In this document: positions 11,201 through 21,230 of the stretch, in pieces | Layout of the letters: every line of letters begins with the position of its first letter | How positions within the stretch are numbered: the first letter of the stretch is position 1 | Assembly: GCA_022641835.1 (NCBI GenBank) | Contig: CP048715.1 | Span: 124,001-188,000 of the forward strand | Length of the DNA stretch: 64,000 bases | Direction of reading: 5' to 3' | Source of the DNA: Petasospora fabianii | Lineage: Eukaryota > Ascomycota > Saccharomycetes > Phaffomycetales > Wickerhamomycetaceae | Program-made: the position numbers and the translations under genes | The notes under the pieces: generated by a model | Told to the model about the DNA's origin: nothing | Seen by the model: only the letters and a program-made list of their open reading frames with translations | The model's database searches: none

Positions 11201-11552
11201 CTAGCACATCTGGCCCTGTCCTCCTCCTGTATATGCTTGGTACTGGGGGAGGCTTGTCAGGCTTGACCCAGTCATTCGATGACGGGTGGTCATTTAGGGA
11301 ATCGAGTCTGCTGTGGATGTCCTCTGTTGAGGGCGAACTCATAATGCGGTGAGAGTGGGGCGTGTGCTTTGACGGCGTGGATCTCTTCTGTTTCTTTGAT
11401 GGCGTGGTTTCATCCTTTGACCTGTGTAAGTGTGTTAATACGTTTGTAGCGCTAGGAGGCAGCCAAGGTGGAGAGATGACATACCCTAAGTTGTTCATGG
11501 GCATGTTCATGGCCATGCTCGTCTTGCGCTTCCGGGCCGAGAAAGCTGCCAT
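8235..11552 (-). CDS. ULP2: SUMO-specific protease Ulp2 (Smt4), C48 family
   Basis: The 1105-aa protein removes SUMO chains in the nucleus. The C48 cysteine protease domain spans roughly residues 400-640. The catalytic triad is visible: His500 in EALHWYCS, Asp527 in VYVFDSL and Cys577 in NFNDCGIHVL, with the oxyanion Gln571. The long N-terminal part carries basic nuclear-signal-like stretches. The C-terminal ~450 residues are acidic, Ser/Asp/Glu-rich and probably disordered, as in yeast Ulp2, where this tail binds SUMO and partners. Near the 5' end a 63-nt stretch (11422..11484) has donor GTATGT, TATTAAC and acceptor CACAG. It is a multiple of three without stops, so the protein is open with or without its removal. 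The gene diverges from ATP10. Confidence 0.94.
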   Translation of the reverse strand: MAAFSARKRKTSMAMNMPMNNLGYVISPPWLPPSATNVLTHLHRSKDETTPSKKQKRSTPSKHTPHSHRIMSSPSTEDIHSRLDSLNDHPSSNDWVKPDKPPPVPSIYRRRTGPDVLGFESVSGYPDPKKKELVLSDTEMNDFKIVKEKVLEVYDYQKGVTSVVDYTRVSLPISKVYYGSGFRDIINKGGLRFEFTTDFETARITDDDKTLTKIAISDIDSLKFADTVIHFKIGRLLESRFKDIQLQVSKNNQEKFISIWKECLMQTKSNMMTIEKCNAVDLENLIRKGERVSKLKKDFASLKNPRMAKTKKGKVVSLPGSQSQLTTEEDDSKSENTTSNITTRAPATPPDAFYQTKLLATSRQTRSSTQKDTFEPILVDDIQPATPPRKTRQPRVPFKPALKYTFADSSVFTIRDSDYRTLESRQWVNDTLIDFFTKYFTDEKVNEGSLTRKDFHAFSTFFFTKLNSSKQHYENIKRWVSKIDLMEKDFAIIPINEALHWYCSIVTNLRGLLKEDPHEVCTVYVFDSLAQNHEKIINPIRTFIIEYMLDKHNRRISPKRFRFKVGAVPKQPNFNDCGIHVLYNIFKFLHNHDDVINIWEQEKPKRNEIRAVFKEKERDGWRGRLRAVLKDLQTEMIDRGDAPPEEEEGDDAADTKRGPDEEDDEEDLFMFTDADTFHMSKQGGKSGTATTTKNSSSSSREPSVEKTEKGDTTPSVNAEDENKVEDQLSRRRLANDAFKLISDGVGESSVKSDDLVINDTQQGPLLESSNSEDLTPSLIPDSQAARSKRNYQKLTQITPHGTQEVLKEESSPDNDVDAIGDDMNELELSASAGESPKLDEVDSGATDDDDKNANDDDNVSVEPNRLLPRERMIQLNFDNNVDDQVVSGEKDVAEGSQVEQVDMPAGDNENKDEVHIISDIEDTVEEGVRQSSTTPSNDQLGRKVSIEYIEDENPWKKIGPVTLQVEASQEDAKNEVVDIDSSGSSSSEVNPDEGESENARKQKQEKKDKMDKKSHLSQHEITNGHTTPESDNGARSPTSVPSTPRRLLKDLSSYGFHGQGPHKKKGAQGQERTTSQGSVVIDSDSDHQSASQSKRSAPVMMPKSS
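11422..11484 (-). other. Possible in-frame intron in ULP2 (63 nt)
   Basis: On the minus strand: donor GTATGT, branch-like TATTAAC 12 nt before the acceptor, and acceptor CACAG. Removal keeps the frame and deletes 21 residues near the N-terminus. It could be spliced, retained, or alternatively spliced. Confidence 0.5.
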
Positions 11553-12005
11553 CGCTGCGAAAGAAGCAGAGTGTTCAGCGTGTAGCCGTGCTTTTTATGT
11601 GTAGAGCCTGTAGAAAGAAGCTGCCAGGTCGAAGGCTAAGGCGGGTGTTGTAGTGTCTGTTGTTGTTTAATGTAAACTGCCAAATCCGTACGGATGCTCT
11701 GTTTTTCGCGTTGTTGATCCGATGCGCTGAGTGGTAATGAGACGCTACTGAGTGTTTTCAAGGGACCATCTCTTCCGCTCGAGAATTATCAGATCTTACG
11801 ACTACAAAATGGATAGATAAAACCTGCTTTTTTAAGCGTGGCCTGCTTAATGGTGTGATTGTGCGGATCCTGGTGCTCTGTTACCCCGCGGAATTCATAC
11901 ATTACTGTTTCCTATAGCTGCCGCGATGAGAAAAGACGATCGAGATCACCAGCGAACTACAACCTCCTCCAACAAAGAAGGCTCACTACCACTTAATTCC
12001 CTCAG
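11553..12005. other. Divergent promoter region, ULP2 / ATP10
   Basis: 453 bp between the two start codons. No further gene or repeat is seen. Confidence 0.5.
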
Positions 12006-12932
12006 ATGCTGTCCTCATCTGGCCGTCTACTAACCTTGAGGGGCTTCTCTACGACCCACAGAGCTGCATTCATTGGCAAGTTCACCCAGCAGCTCGCTGC
12101 CACCAAGCCAAAACGCCATGTCGTCGAGACGCTCAACGTGCCCATTGGTCTCGAGAAGGCACCGGAGGTCACTGATAATCAAGGAGATATGAGATCCGTC
12201 ACTCAGAAGTTTAAAGACTTCATGGATAGGGACAAGAATAGATTGAGACAGAAGGAGCTCGAGAAGGAAATTGCCAAGTCTGGTATGTACGATTTATACA
12301 CTTACAGGAACACTAAGGGCAAGCTTTTCAACTCCCCGCCGGCATATTGGAAGTCAGAAAAAGCTCTGTACTTCCCAAACTTCCACGGTGAGGACCTTAC
12401 CTCATCCAAACCACGCCCTACACTCGATACACTTCTTGGTAAAATCTCAGTTGTCAGAGTTTTTACTTCACAGATGGGTGACAAGTCATCCCAAGGATTC
12501 TTCAAGACCTCAGAGGCGAACTACCTTTCTCCAGAAGGTTATACGCGGTTCCTTGAACTTTATCCAAAAGCTCAGATTATCGATATCAACATCACGGAGA
12601 ATGCTACAAAGGCTTTGTTTGTCAAAATGTCCAAGTCTAACCTTGCAAAGATGAACCACAAGGATAGAACCGATAAATACTTCATTGTTCCCCGTAAGAC
12701 GATTCCTTTGGATATCAGAGAGCAAATCAAACTGGATAACACATATGGTGGATTCATCTATGTCTTGGACCCAAGCATGAAGATCAGATGGGCTGTGTGT
12801 GGTGACGCTGAGGATAAGGAGAAGAATATGCTATGGAGAACGGTGAGAGGATTGCATAAAGAGCTAGCACAGGCTGTTGAAAAGTCCAAGCTTGATGAGA
12901 AAAACGCAGAAGAAGAACCTCAGAAGAATTGA
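12006..12932 (+). CDS. ATP10: Mitochondrial ATP synthase assembly factor Atp10
   Basis: Atp10 is an inner-membrane chaperone that binds newly made subunit 6 (Atp6) and helps build the F0 sector. The 308-aa product begins with a basic, Ser/Thr-rich presequence (MLSSSGRLLTLRGFSTTHRA). The conserved core includes the LLGKISVVRVFTSQ segment and the C-terminal GGFIYVLDPSMKIRWAVCGDA, where the family consensus is almost unchanged. Length fits the family (about 280-300 aa). It lies upstream of STU1 on the same strand with a 669-bp gap, so the two are separate transcription units. Confidence 0.92.
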   Translation: MLSSSGRLLTLRGFSTTHRAAFIGKFTQQLAATKPKRHVVETLNVPIGLEKAPEVTDNQGDMRSVTQKFKDFMDRDKNRLRQKELEKEIAKSGMYDLYTYRNTKGKLFNSPPAYWKSEKALYFPNFHGEDLTSSKPRPTLDTLLGKISVVRVFTSQMGDKSSQGFFKTSEANYLSPEGYTRFLELYPKAQIIDINITENATKALFVKMSKSNLAKMNHKDRTDKYFIVPRKTIPLDIREQIKLDNTYGGFIYVLDPSMKIRWAVCGDAEDKEKNMLWRTVRGLHKELAQAVEKSKLDEKNAEEEPQKN

Positions 12933-13601
12933 ATCAGATAGACCAATGTAAATACCTGTATATAAGGTGTATTACTATTCGTAAGTTGTCTAGCTATCAG
13001 ATCACGTCTCCCCAAGTAATGGTGTATGGGTGTTGAAGAACGGGAAATTGGTGGAGAAACCCTCACCTTGAACAGCATAAAGACTTTCGTTTCTAAACTA
13101 TGACATGAAGTTAAGCCGCCGAATGGTCCTTGAAGAGAGTAAGAACTCGCTATGATGCCCTTAGCGATGCGTTCCATGCCCTTTAGGGGCATGATGCCAG
13201 CTATTGGGCTAGCACTGCTGCTTTTTCTCAAGGATCGAAATCCTCGTTAGGCTGCCTTCCTAAGCCAATCGGGGTCTATCTACGGCGAATATTGACCAAT
13301 CGTACCTCTTGGATACGTGCACTGTATTAAGGGATGGCTGAGTAAGATCCATACTCACGCTATTAGTATAACACTGCGCAAATGTTAATGACATTGTAGT
13401 TCAATGGCCCGCCTAGGCACTCCCTAGGCTTTAATTGTCGTAACTAGGACAACCATCGAATCGCATAGGGCGCGAAAGACGCGAAAGTAAACAAAGCGCG
13501 GTCTCACATCCCACTTTGGCGTATCAACAAAAGAGCCGCGCTGCTAATTTCTCCTAGTTAAAGGACCGGCTCTCTATTGACCTGCCATTTACACACACAG
13601 G
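12933..13601. other. Intergenic region ATP10 - STU1
   Basis: 669 bp holding the ATP10 3' end and the STU1 promoter. Two CGCGAAA elements lie at 13471..13486. A short hairpin occurs near 13175..13195. No convincing ORF or tRNA is present. Confidence 0.5.
13471..13486 (+). promoter_or_regulatory. Pair of SCB/MCB-like G1/S elements upstream of STU1
   Basis: CGCGAAA at 13471..13477 and ACGCGAAA at 13479..13486 lie about 115 bp before the STU1 start codon. CRCGAAA is the core bound by SBF and ACGCG the core bound by MBF in yeasts. Function here is inferred. Confidence 0.5.
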
Positions 13602-16600
13602 ATGCTCGATCATACTGGTGACGAGATCTATATGGTGCTTTCGAGCGTCTCGTACGGTGAGTTACTCGTTTCCCGCCAGCGATATTGATGTCTCGAGCGC
13701 CGATATCGCTTTTCCCTGCCACACCAACTAGATAACTAACAACATGTCAGATAACGAGCAGAAATGTGCTATAATATCAGAATTGAAAGCTCACATTAAG
13801 AGAGACTTTGTCGACTTGTCACATGTCCCGCGCTACTTCGAAGCCTTGAAAGTTGCCAACAAGTCACAGGATTACAAACTCGCCTCTTTGGCTTTCAGCT
13901 CCACTTGTCATCTCGTCAAGAGAGTAGGGATGCAAGACCCCAACGCGCTCAGAGGTCCATCCAAGGTGGTGCTTCCCATCCTTTTCACACGGCTGATGGA
14001 CTCAAAGCTAATGTTTCAACAGCAGGCAAAGTCAACACTAGAGACCTTTTGGCTTGCTACTCCCACAATCGTGGAGGCTTACATTCGAGACTCTGCATTG
14101 ATCCATTCGAACCCAAAGATTAGAGCGGAGTCCATTGTCTTCCTCTCAGACCTCATTGAGCTGAACCGGAACTTCAACTTCTCATCGCTGCTTCCAAATT
14201 TGGTGAATCTTCTCGGAGATGACTCGGTTGATGTGGTCAAGAACACTGAGGTATTAATCCTTAAATATTACACTCTACACAAGAGCAAGTGTGGCGACCT
14301 TGTCAACGAGTTCAAGGGGCAGCATGTTGACTCCAAGAGAGCACTCAGACTCTTAAAGGAGATCGATGTACCGACGGCAAATGCTTACTCCACTGAGATT
14401 AAGGCCTCCAATTCAACATCCAAACCTACAATCGACACTTTCAACAACCTGCTACAAACTACGAGAAGAGCCCCACCAGCATCAAGGAACACTCAACTAG
14501 TATCTGCTCCTGTCAAGTCAACTACACAACCAGATGCTGTGAAAGATCTTTCAGACATCTTGGGTGAAATTCAAACGGCAAAGCTTGACGAGTCGTTGAA
14601 ACCAATCACGGTGAACTCTGCCAGTGAACTCAACCGTGAAATCGAGGGCTTGATTGCACCCTTTGCTGGTAAGGAAACAGAATTTAACTGGGGCAACAGA
14701 GAGAAGAGTATTGTAAGATTCAGAGGTCTTGTTGTTGGCAATGCTGAACAGTACCCTCATGAACTCGTCACCGCTACGCGTGCTATGCATGAGGGAATTA
14801 ACAAAGCCATTCTGTCTTTACGAACGACATTGTCATCTAACGGTTGCCAGCTTGTGAAAGAGCTTGCCATTTACTTGTCCAAATATCTAGATCCAATCAC
14901 CGAGAATTTGTTCACGCCCTTGGCTACATTGACATCAGCCACCAAGAAGATTGCGTCTTTGAACGCCTATGGCTCCCTCTGTGTCCTTTTGGTAAACACC
15001 AGCTTCAACAACCGCTTGTTCAATCACTGCTTTTCCCTTTATCAAGATAAGAACGTTCAACCAAGACTATACTCTTCCACTTTCCTTCATATCTTTATCC
15101 TCAAGCACAGCTCTAAGCTCGACCAAATTAACTTCGAAACCATCAACAAATGGATTGGCAAGGGTGTATCAGATCCTAGCACTACAGTGAGAGAGGCGAT
15201 GAGAACCACATTCTGGGCTCTACACAGAAAGTTCCCAGAAGTCTCTGAAGCGGTCTATGCCAAACAGGACACGAGTGTGAAGAAGGCACTTGAGAGGTGC
15301 AAACCACGTGGTGTTGAAGGTCCAAGCTCTAGAGCTCAAACCACCAGCAAGCCAGGATTGCCACAATTCGAGAGAAAGAGGCCATCAGTACGAGAATTTA
15401 TTCAGTCCAAGCGCGACAGGTCCACATCGGGCCCACAGCTGAACTCTGCTGCTGCCTCACCGCAGGTACATGAGGAGACAGCTGAGGAACCAACTGCAAG
15501 CGTTGAATTAGGAAGACCCGCCAGGATTGGTGTTCCGCAGCGTGTTCGTGTTTCAAGTGCTGGAGCTGCAACTTCGTCCAGTGCTCCACTTCAGAGAGTC
15601 CCATCTAAGGGATCGAAGCAAGACTCGGAGAGGCAACAGAGATGGTCGACCCTTGGCGCTGCTTCAAGAGATAACACAATTGAAGTCCAAAAGACGCCTC
15701 CTGTACCACAGCAGGCTAGGGAGGATAACGAGGTGGTGAGTACGATTGAGAAGATGAAAAAATGCCTTTCATCACCGCTGACAAGAGAGAGGGTCCAGGG
15801 AATCGAGATGCTAAAGGATTTGATATCCAGAAAAGTGGCACTTCCAGACATGTCCCAGATTTTGAGCAAACTTGTGATTTTAGATGCCATGCTATTGAAA
15901 CCTTTCTTATCTTCCCCTGAGTTCTGCCACTTAATGGATGTCACTTTGGCCATCAAGGTTCTTGCTGTTAACAAGGTGGGTGCCGATATACTCCTTGGTA
16001 ATATTGGTAACGAGCAGGTTGCTAGAGGATTGGTGACTCTTATTCAATCATTGGATACTCTTCAGTTTGAGAATGCCCCATCCACAATGTTCCATGTCAA
16101 GCATAAGAGTCTTTTCTTAGACTACTCTGTTCAGAACCTCTACAGGATTACGTCTGATGAAACATCCCAATTTGAGCCATCTTTGTTGAGTGATATTACC
16201 ACTGCTGTCTTCCCATTGTGCATCAGTGATTACCCAAGATACGACGAATTGATTGTCCAGCTCCACAGTTTGAATTCCGAGATATTCGATAGTGTGTTGA
16301 ACTCCAGCAGTGGTTATGTACAGGCCAAAATTGCTTCCATCTTGGAAGAATTCAAAGACGACATTGAGGAGAAGCATGTGGATGCTACTATCCCACTTGA
16401 ACTCACTATGATCAACCCATTCAATGTCAAAGGTTCATCCACTGCTACCGAGATCATATCTCAAAGAACGGATGATATGATGGATGTTGACCATCCAGAG
16501 GAAAAGCCAAACACAGACTTCATGAGTGATATTTTTGCTGCCAAGGACTCAAGAGAACCAACCAGGGACTTTACATTTGTTGGTCCCACGAATGTTGCAC

Positions 16601-17808
16601 AGAGGTTACTTCAGCATGACGAAGGTTATGACCTCAGTGACTCATCTCCAGAGCCTGATGCAGTGCCTGTCTCAGCACTGGCAGATGTCCCTTCACTCGA
16701 ACCAGAACAACCTCGCATGGGGTCGCCATTCCTGGATGCTCCACACGAGGCCGATGATATCATTGCTGATGATGTACTCCCAGTTTCCCACGAGGTGAAC
16801 GAAGATGCCACTCGCAACATCACGTCTCAAATCAATGGTATTCACATCTCACCACAGAAGGAGGAGTTCATTGTCCCTGATCGTAAGTCACTGACTGAGA
16901 TTATCCACAAGACGGACCCAATTTTCAACAGGACCAAGAAACACATTCAGATCTACGAAGATGCTCCATCAGTCACAAACGCTGAGCGCAAGTTGTTTGA
17001 TTTTGAGCTTTCAAGAGTTCAACAGATGAGTGATGAGGACGCTACAATTGCCCAAATTCTAACTCTAGTGTCGAAGTTCAACAATGATGATGTCGGGGCG
17101 AAGGAGATGAACACTGTTATCAAAGTCCTTCACCAGGCTATCAGCAAGGATGATGTTACTTCTTGGATGAAAGAAAGTGGATTCAAGACCATATTAGGAA
17201 GCGTCGTTAACTATTTCAACTCGAGTGTCAACATCACCAAGGAGTTGTGTTTCAAAGGATTGATTGTGCTCAAGGAGCTATTGATCATTGATGAGTTCTT
17301 GGATGGTGTGTTGAGCATTTCTGAGACGGTATCCATCTGGAACATCTTGATCATGGTTGTTGAAAACTTGAGAGATTTTAGAAACGCCATCTATGTTTCT
17401 GTTGAAGAGTTGGTTGATGATGTGATTAAGCTGGATGTTGGCGATAACAAGCAGGAGATATTGAAGAGTTGTTTGTTGAACCTAAAGGAGTCGGAGAGTA
17501 CGCTGTCCACGTCATTCTTGTTAGCAACGTTGACGAAGTGTATCGAGATTGAGAACTTGAGCTTGGATCAGATCAAGGAGATTGATTCTACTGTGTTCAA
17601 GTTTTTGACTCATGATGAGGTGGAGGTCAGAAGACTCACTATTATCACTTATTCCAAGTGCAAACGCAAACTTCAGCAGATTGATTTCAACACTCAAGTT
17701 ACGGTGAATGATAAGTTCAGTCTTTCAACTGAACATGCATACAATGAACTCTTTGCCAAGTTAAGCCTCCCACAGAGGAAGTTGGTGGATTACTACTGTG
17801 AGACCTAA
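13602..17808 (+). CDS. STU1: CLASP-family microtubule protein Stu1 (two exons)
   Basis: Stu1 binds microtubules and kinetochores, stabilises the spindle and promotes microtubule rescue. Exon 1 is 13602..13656 and exon 2 is 13751..17808. The 94-nt intron has donor GTGAGT, branch AACTAAC (13734..13740) and acceptor TCAG. The spliced product is 1370 aa and starts MLDHTGDEIYMVLSSVSYDN, resembling fungal Stu1 N-termini in which a short helix precedes the EQK...LKxHIKKDxVDLxxVPxYF motif. Reading from the ATG at 13744 alone would use a codon that overlaps the acceptor site. An N-terminal TOG-like HEAT domain (about 1-240) is followed by a second TOG region (about 320-530). A basic Ser/Pro/Arg-rich microtubule-binding stretch (about 530-700) and a C-terminal helical region come next. 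Identity is firm and the first exon is strongly supported. Confidence 0.93.
13657..13750 (+). other. Intron of STU1 (94 nt)
   Basis: Donor GTGAGT, branch AACTAAC at 13734..13740, acceptor TCAG at 13747..13750. It joins TAC G|AT AAC in frame. The downstream ATG at 13744 lies inside the intron. Confidence 0.88.
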
Positions 17809-17907
17809 TGACATATTATTTATGCCAATCTATGATTCCAAAGAAGTATTATAAGGTCTGTAGAAAACAAATATATGAAGCGTTGATAAATGTAAAGTAC
17901 TCGGATA

Positions 17908-19077
17908 TCATTTTCTTCTTAATAGCGGAATTGGATTGTGGAAAGACGATACTGGCCTCATACCAACACTCGCCGGCGCTCTAGCCAATCCTCCAACCTT
18001 CATATGTGATGATAGCCTTTGCGCTAGTTGCGAAGTTGCTGCTCTTGACTTGCCGGCGCGCAGCTGTGAATGGGGCAGCTGTTGCCCCTTTATTGCAAGT
18101 ATAAACTCATCTGACCTTGATGTCAATGAGTTACTAGCACCTGAGCCGTGTGACAATGCAGTATTTCCGATCCTGTGCGATGAGAGTGTCAGTGGTGACA
18201 ATGGAGGGTGTGAGCGCCCAGTACCAAGTTTTGCCCCCCTGGGTGCTACATGATGATGTGGTAGCGGTGAGCATCTCAAAATGTTAGTAGACTCAGCAAT
18301 CTTACCTTTCGTGAGATCCATTGTGCTTTCGTGTGAATCGTTTTCATTACGAGGGGAATACTTGAAATGGCTGAAGGCCGCCACCTCCTTTTGATGAGAG
18401 CTCTGTTTGACCTGATTGATAAAAGACTTGTTCATCAGCCTCTTCTTTGGTGGAGACTCAAGTACCTCTTCGAAGGACACGTCCCCCGTTAAATCTACCT
18501 TCCTCGGTTGCTGCTTCGGCTGATAATATTTAGACCGTGCAGATGTCTGGTTGGATCTCAACATCTTATTCTCCCTCTCCAACTCCTTTATGCGACTCTC
18601 CATCTCACTTATCTGCGAGATCTTCTCTTTAGCCCTTCCAAGCAATTCCTTTTGCTTGTTAACTTTCTCCACCAATTGGTTCACTACGGATGCTTGATAC
18701 TGGACTTTTTCTACCATACCACAGTACTGGAATTTAGCAGCGGCGAACAACTGTTCCACCTGTGTGGGAAAGGGGATGAAAAAGGGCTTAATCTCATCTG
18801 GAAGTCTGGCATCCACCTTAACAAGCGATACATTGGGAATGTTACAGGCGGCACAAACAGTCTTGGCATGCTGCAAGTCATGAGTATTTCGTGCTCCTGG
18901 GGATTGTTAGCACCAAAGATGGACGGGAAACACTGATCGGTTCAAGGTGTCTCATGTACCTCTGGAAGCGTGGTCTCTGCAGAGTAAATGTGCACAGGAT
19001 GTCAAATAGAGCTCCACCCCATTTTGAGGGGTTTCCTGGCACACACAACAGCAAACGTAGGGCTGACTAAAGTCCAT
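17908..19077 (-). CDS. ZIP3/HEI10-like RING-finger protein (two exons)
   Basis: Exon 1 is 19077..18960 and exon 2 is 18896..17908, split by a 63-nt intron with donor GTACAT, branch TGCTAAC and acceptor CCCAG. The spliced protein is 368 aa. Splicing assembles a RING finger: paired Cys near residue 10 (CCCVC), then SCAHLLCRDH, then CAAC at about residue 55, each exon giving half of the zinc ligands. After the RING come a conserved EIKPFFIPFP segment and a coiled coil (about 85-155). A Ser-rich basic tail follows. This order, RING plus coiled coil plus Ser-rich tail, is typical of Zip3/HEI10/RNF212, SUMO or ubiquitin ligases that mark meiotic crossover sites. Whether it is the Zip3 (CST9) orthologue or a closer HEI10 relative cannot be decided here. 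It converges on STU1 with about 100 bp between stops. Confidence 0.75.
18897..18959 (-). other. Intron of the RING-finger gene (63 nt)
   Basis: Minus strand: donor GTACAT (less usual), branch TGCTAAC at 18906..18912, acceptor CCCAG. It joins G|GA in frame and completes the RING zinc ligands. Confidence 0.85.
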
Positions 19078-19656
19078 GGCTGGGCGTCTAGGGGAAGGGT
19101 AATAGAGCACTTAGACGGTTTGATCACGGAGAAGAAGAAGAAGAAGAAGAAGAAGAAGTGGGTATTTGCCGCTGGGTCAAGGAAATTGCCCTGAGAATTG
19201 GTAGGCGCAACAAAACGTAAACAGTACTGCAAGAACTAGACTAATGGGACTACATAGTCTACCTAGGCTTCATAAATGAGTCTTGCATGGGGGAAAGTCT
19301 TGACACCCAGACTAGTGGTCTCCGGTAAAGGCTACCCCATGTCGTACTCATAAGTTGGGTACACGGCTCAAAGACGAGTCAATTGTAGCATGAGATGGAT
19401 TTTACAAGGCACTATTCATAGGCTCCATGCTGGTGACTTATACGCTCTTGGTTTTGAGTTTGTGCTCTCTTTGGACAATACGTGCCCATCCATTCGATAT
19501 GGTCTTATACGCTAGCCCCACATCAGTTTGGCCGGGATCGGTCCTCTGCGGCCCTTTCCGGGGACGCGACGAAAAAGTTGAAGAGTCACCGACACTTTCT
19601 CCCTCTCACAACATGTACAAGGGCTCTTTCCCTGGATAGCCAAACACACCACTGCA
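19078..19656. other. Divergent promoter region, RING gene / IDP1
   Basis: 579 bp. It contains a (GAA)n microsatellite at 19131..19158. The phenylalanine-run frame over it on the minus strand is an artefact of the repeat. Confidence 0.5.
19131..19158. repeat. (GAA)n microsatellite
   Basis: About nine GAA/AAG units in a row, roughly 55-80 bp upstream of the RING-gene start codon. Confidence 0.95.
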
Positions 19657-20976
19657 ATGCTTCGCCTTTCTTCCATCAGAAACCAGCTTAGAGCTCCAAT
19701 GCTCTCCCAGGCCCGTGGGTTCTCCATGTCCGCATCCCAGCTCGACAAGATCAAGGTCAAGACACCAATCGTCGAGCTCGATGGTGATGAGATGACCCGT
19801 ATCATCTGGAAGAGAATCAAAGACAAGCTCATTTTGCCATACCTTGACGTGGAACTCAAGTATTACGACTTGGGTATTGAGTCCAGAGATGCTACTAACG
19901 ACCAGATCACTGTCGACTCCGCCAACGCAATTAAGGAATACGGTGTCGGTGTCAAGTGTGCCACCATCACCCCAGATGAGCAGCGTGTTGAGGAGTTTGG
20001 CTTGAAGTCCATGTGGAGATCTCCAAACGGTACCATCAGAAATATTCTTGGTGGTACTGTCTTCCGTGAGCCAATTGTCATCCCAAGAATCCCAAGACTT
20101 GTTCCTGGCTGGGAGAAGCCAATCATCATTGGTCGTCACGCCCACGGTGACCAGTACAAGGCTACTGACCTTGTTGTTCCGGGTCCTGGTAAGTTGGAGC
20201 TCGTCTACAAGCCAACTGATGGCTCCGAGGCTCAGACCTTGGAAGTTTACGACTACAAGGGTGCTGGTGTCGGCTTGGCCATGTACAACACCGATGAGTC
20301 CATTGAGGGCTTTGCTCACTCTTCTTTCAAGTTGGCCATCTCAAAGAAGTTGAACTTGTTCTTGTCTACTAAGAACACCATCTTGAAGAAGTACGATGGT
20401 CGTTTCAAGGACATTTTCCAGAAAATCTATGAAGAGCAGTACAAGTCTGAGTTTGAGAAGCTTGGCATTTACTACGAGCACCGTCTTATTGATGACATGG
20501 TTGCTCAGATGGTCAAGTCTAAGGGTGGTTTCATCATGGCTTTGAAGAACTACGATGGTGATGTTCAGTCCGATATTGTTGCTCAAGGTTTCGGTTCCCT
20601 TGGTTTGATGACATCTGTTCTTGTTACCCCAGACGGAAAGGCATTTGAGTCTGAGGCTGCACACGGTACTGTCACCAGACACTTCAGACAACATCAGCAA
20701 GGTAAGGAGACATCTACAAACTCCATTGCTTCCATCTTTGCTTGGTCTAGAGGTATCGCCCAGAGAGGTAGATTGGATGGCACCGAGGACGTTGTCAAGT
20801 TTGCTAACTTGTTGGAGAAGGCCACTTTGGACACAGTTCAGGAGGATGGTATCATGACTAAGGACTTGGCTTTGGCTACTGGTAGATCCGACAGAGAGTC
20901 CTACGTCACCACCACTGAGTTCTTGGAGGCTGTTGAGAAGAGACTCAAGACTGAGATGGACAAGTCTAACTTGTAA
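19657..20976 (+). CDS. IDP1: Mitochondrial NADP-dependent isocitrate dehydrogenase
   Basis: The 439-aa enzyme oxidises isocitrate to 2-oxoglutarate with NADP+ in the matrix, supplying NADPH and 2-oxoglutarate. A presequence (about residues 1-25: [20 protein letters not shown]) precedes the catalytic core. The eukaryotic dimeric IDH hallmarks are present: [34 protein letters not shown] (substrate contacts), [13 protein letters not shown] and [11 protein letters not shown], which contributes to NADP binding. There is no C-terminal peroxisome signal (ends KSNL). With the presequence this points to the mitochondrial isoform rather than Idp2 or Idp3. Codon use is strongly biased, as expected for a highly expressed gene. 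Confidence 0.96.
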   Translation: MLRLSSIRNQLRAPMLSQARGFSMSASQLDKIKVKTPIVELDGDEMTRIIWKRIKDKLILPYLDVELKYYDLGIESRDATNDQITVDSANAIKEYGVGVKCATITPDEQRVEEFGLKSMWRSPNGTIRNILGGTVFREPIVIPRIPRLVPGWEKPIIIGRHAHGDQYKATDLVVPGPGKLELVYKPTDGSEAQTLEVYDYKGAGVGLAMYNTDESIEGFAHSSFKLAISKKLNLFLSTKNTILKKYDGRFKDIFQKIYEEQYKSEFEKLGIYYEHRLIDDMVAQMVKSKGGFIMALKNYDGDVQSDIVAQGFGSLGLMTSVLVTPDGKAFESEAAHGTVTRHFRQHQQGKETSTNSIASIFAWSRGIAQRGRLDGTEDVVKFANLLEKATLDTVQEDGIMTKDLALATGRSDRESYVTTTEFLEAVEKRLKTEMDKSNL

Positions 20977-21230
20977 GTTTCTTGCAGTCGATCAAAAATA
21001 CATTGAGAAGTGAATTTATTAAAGGAAGGATATGACAAAGAAATGTTGATCCTTCAAATTGAGAAGAGTGAAGATGGATATTCACGAAGGGTTTTTTTCA
21101 CAAAGATGTTGCCGTCTCGAGTGATCCATCGAGGATCCAGAGGCGTGCAGTCACACCTACATGGGTTCATAGCAAATTAGGAAATGCTGGTCATAACACG
21201 TCTGATTTTACACTACACATTTGTAGCTGC

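Noticed and set aside
13225-13270. A-box and B-box-like sequence on the minus strand suggesting a tRNA
   Set aside because: The T arm has an extra base, the two boxes are too close together, and no acceptor stem forms.
19002-19232. Minus-strand frame with a run of Phe
   Set aside because: Translation of the (GAA)n repeat. The true exon 1 of the RING gene lies here in another frame.
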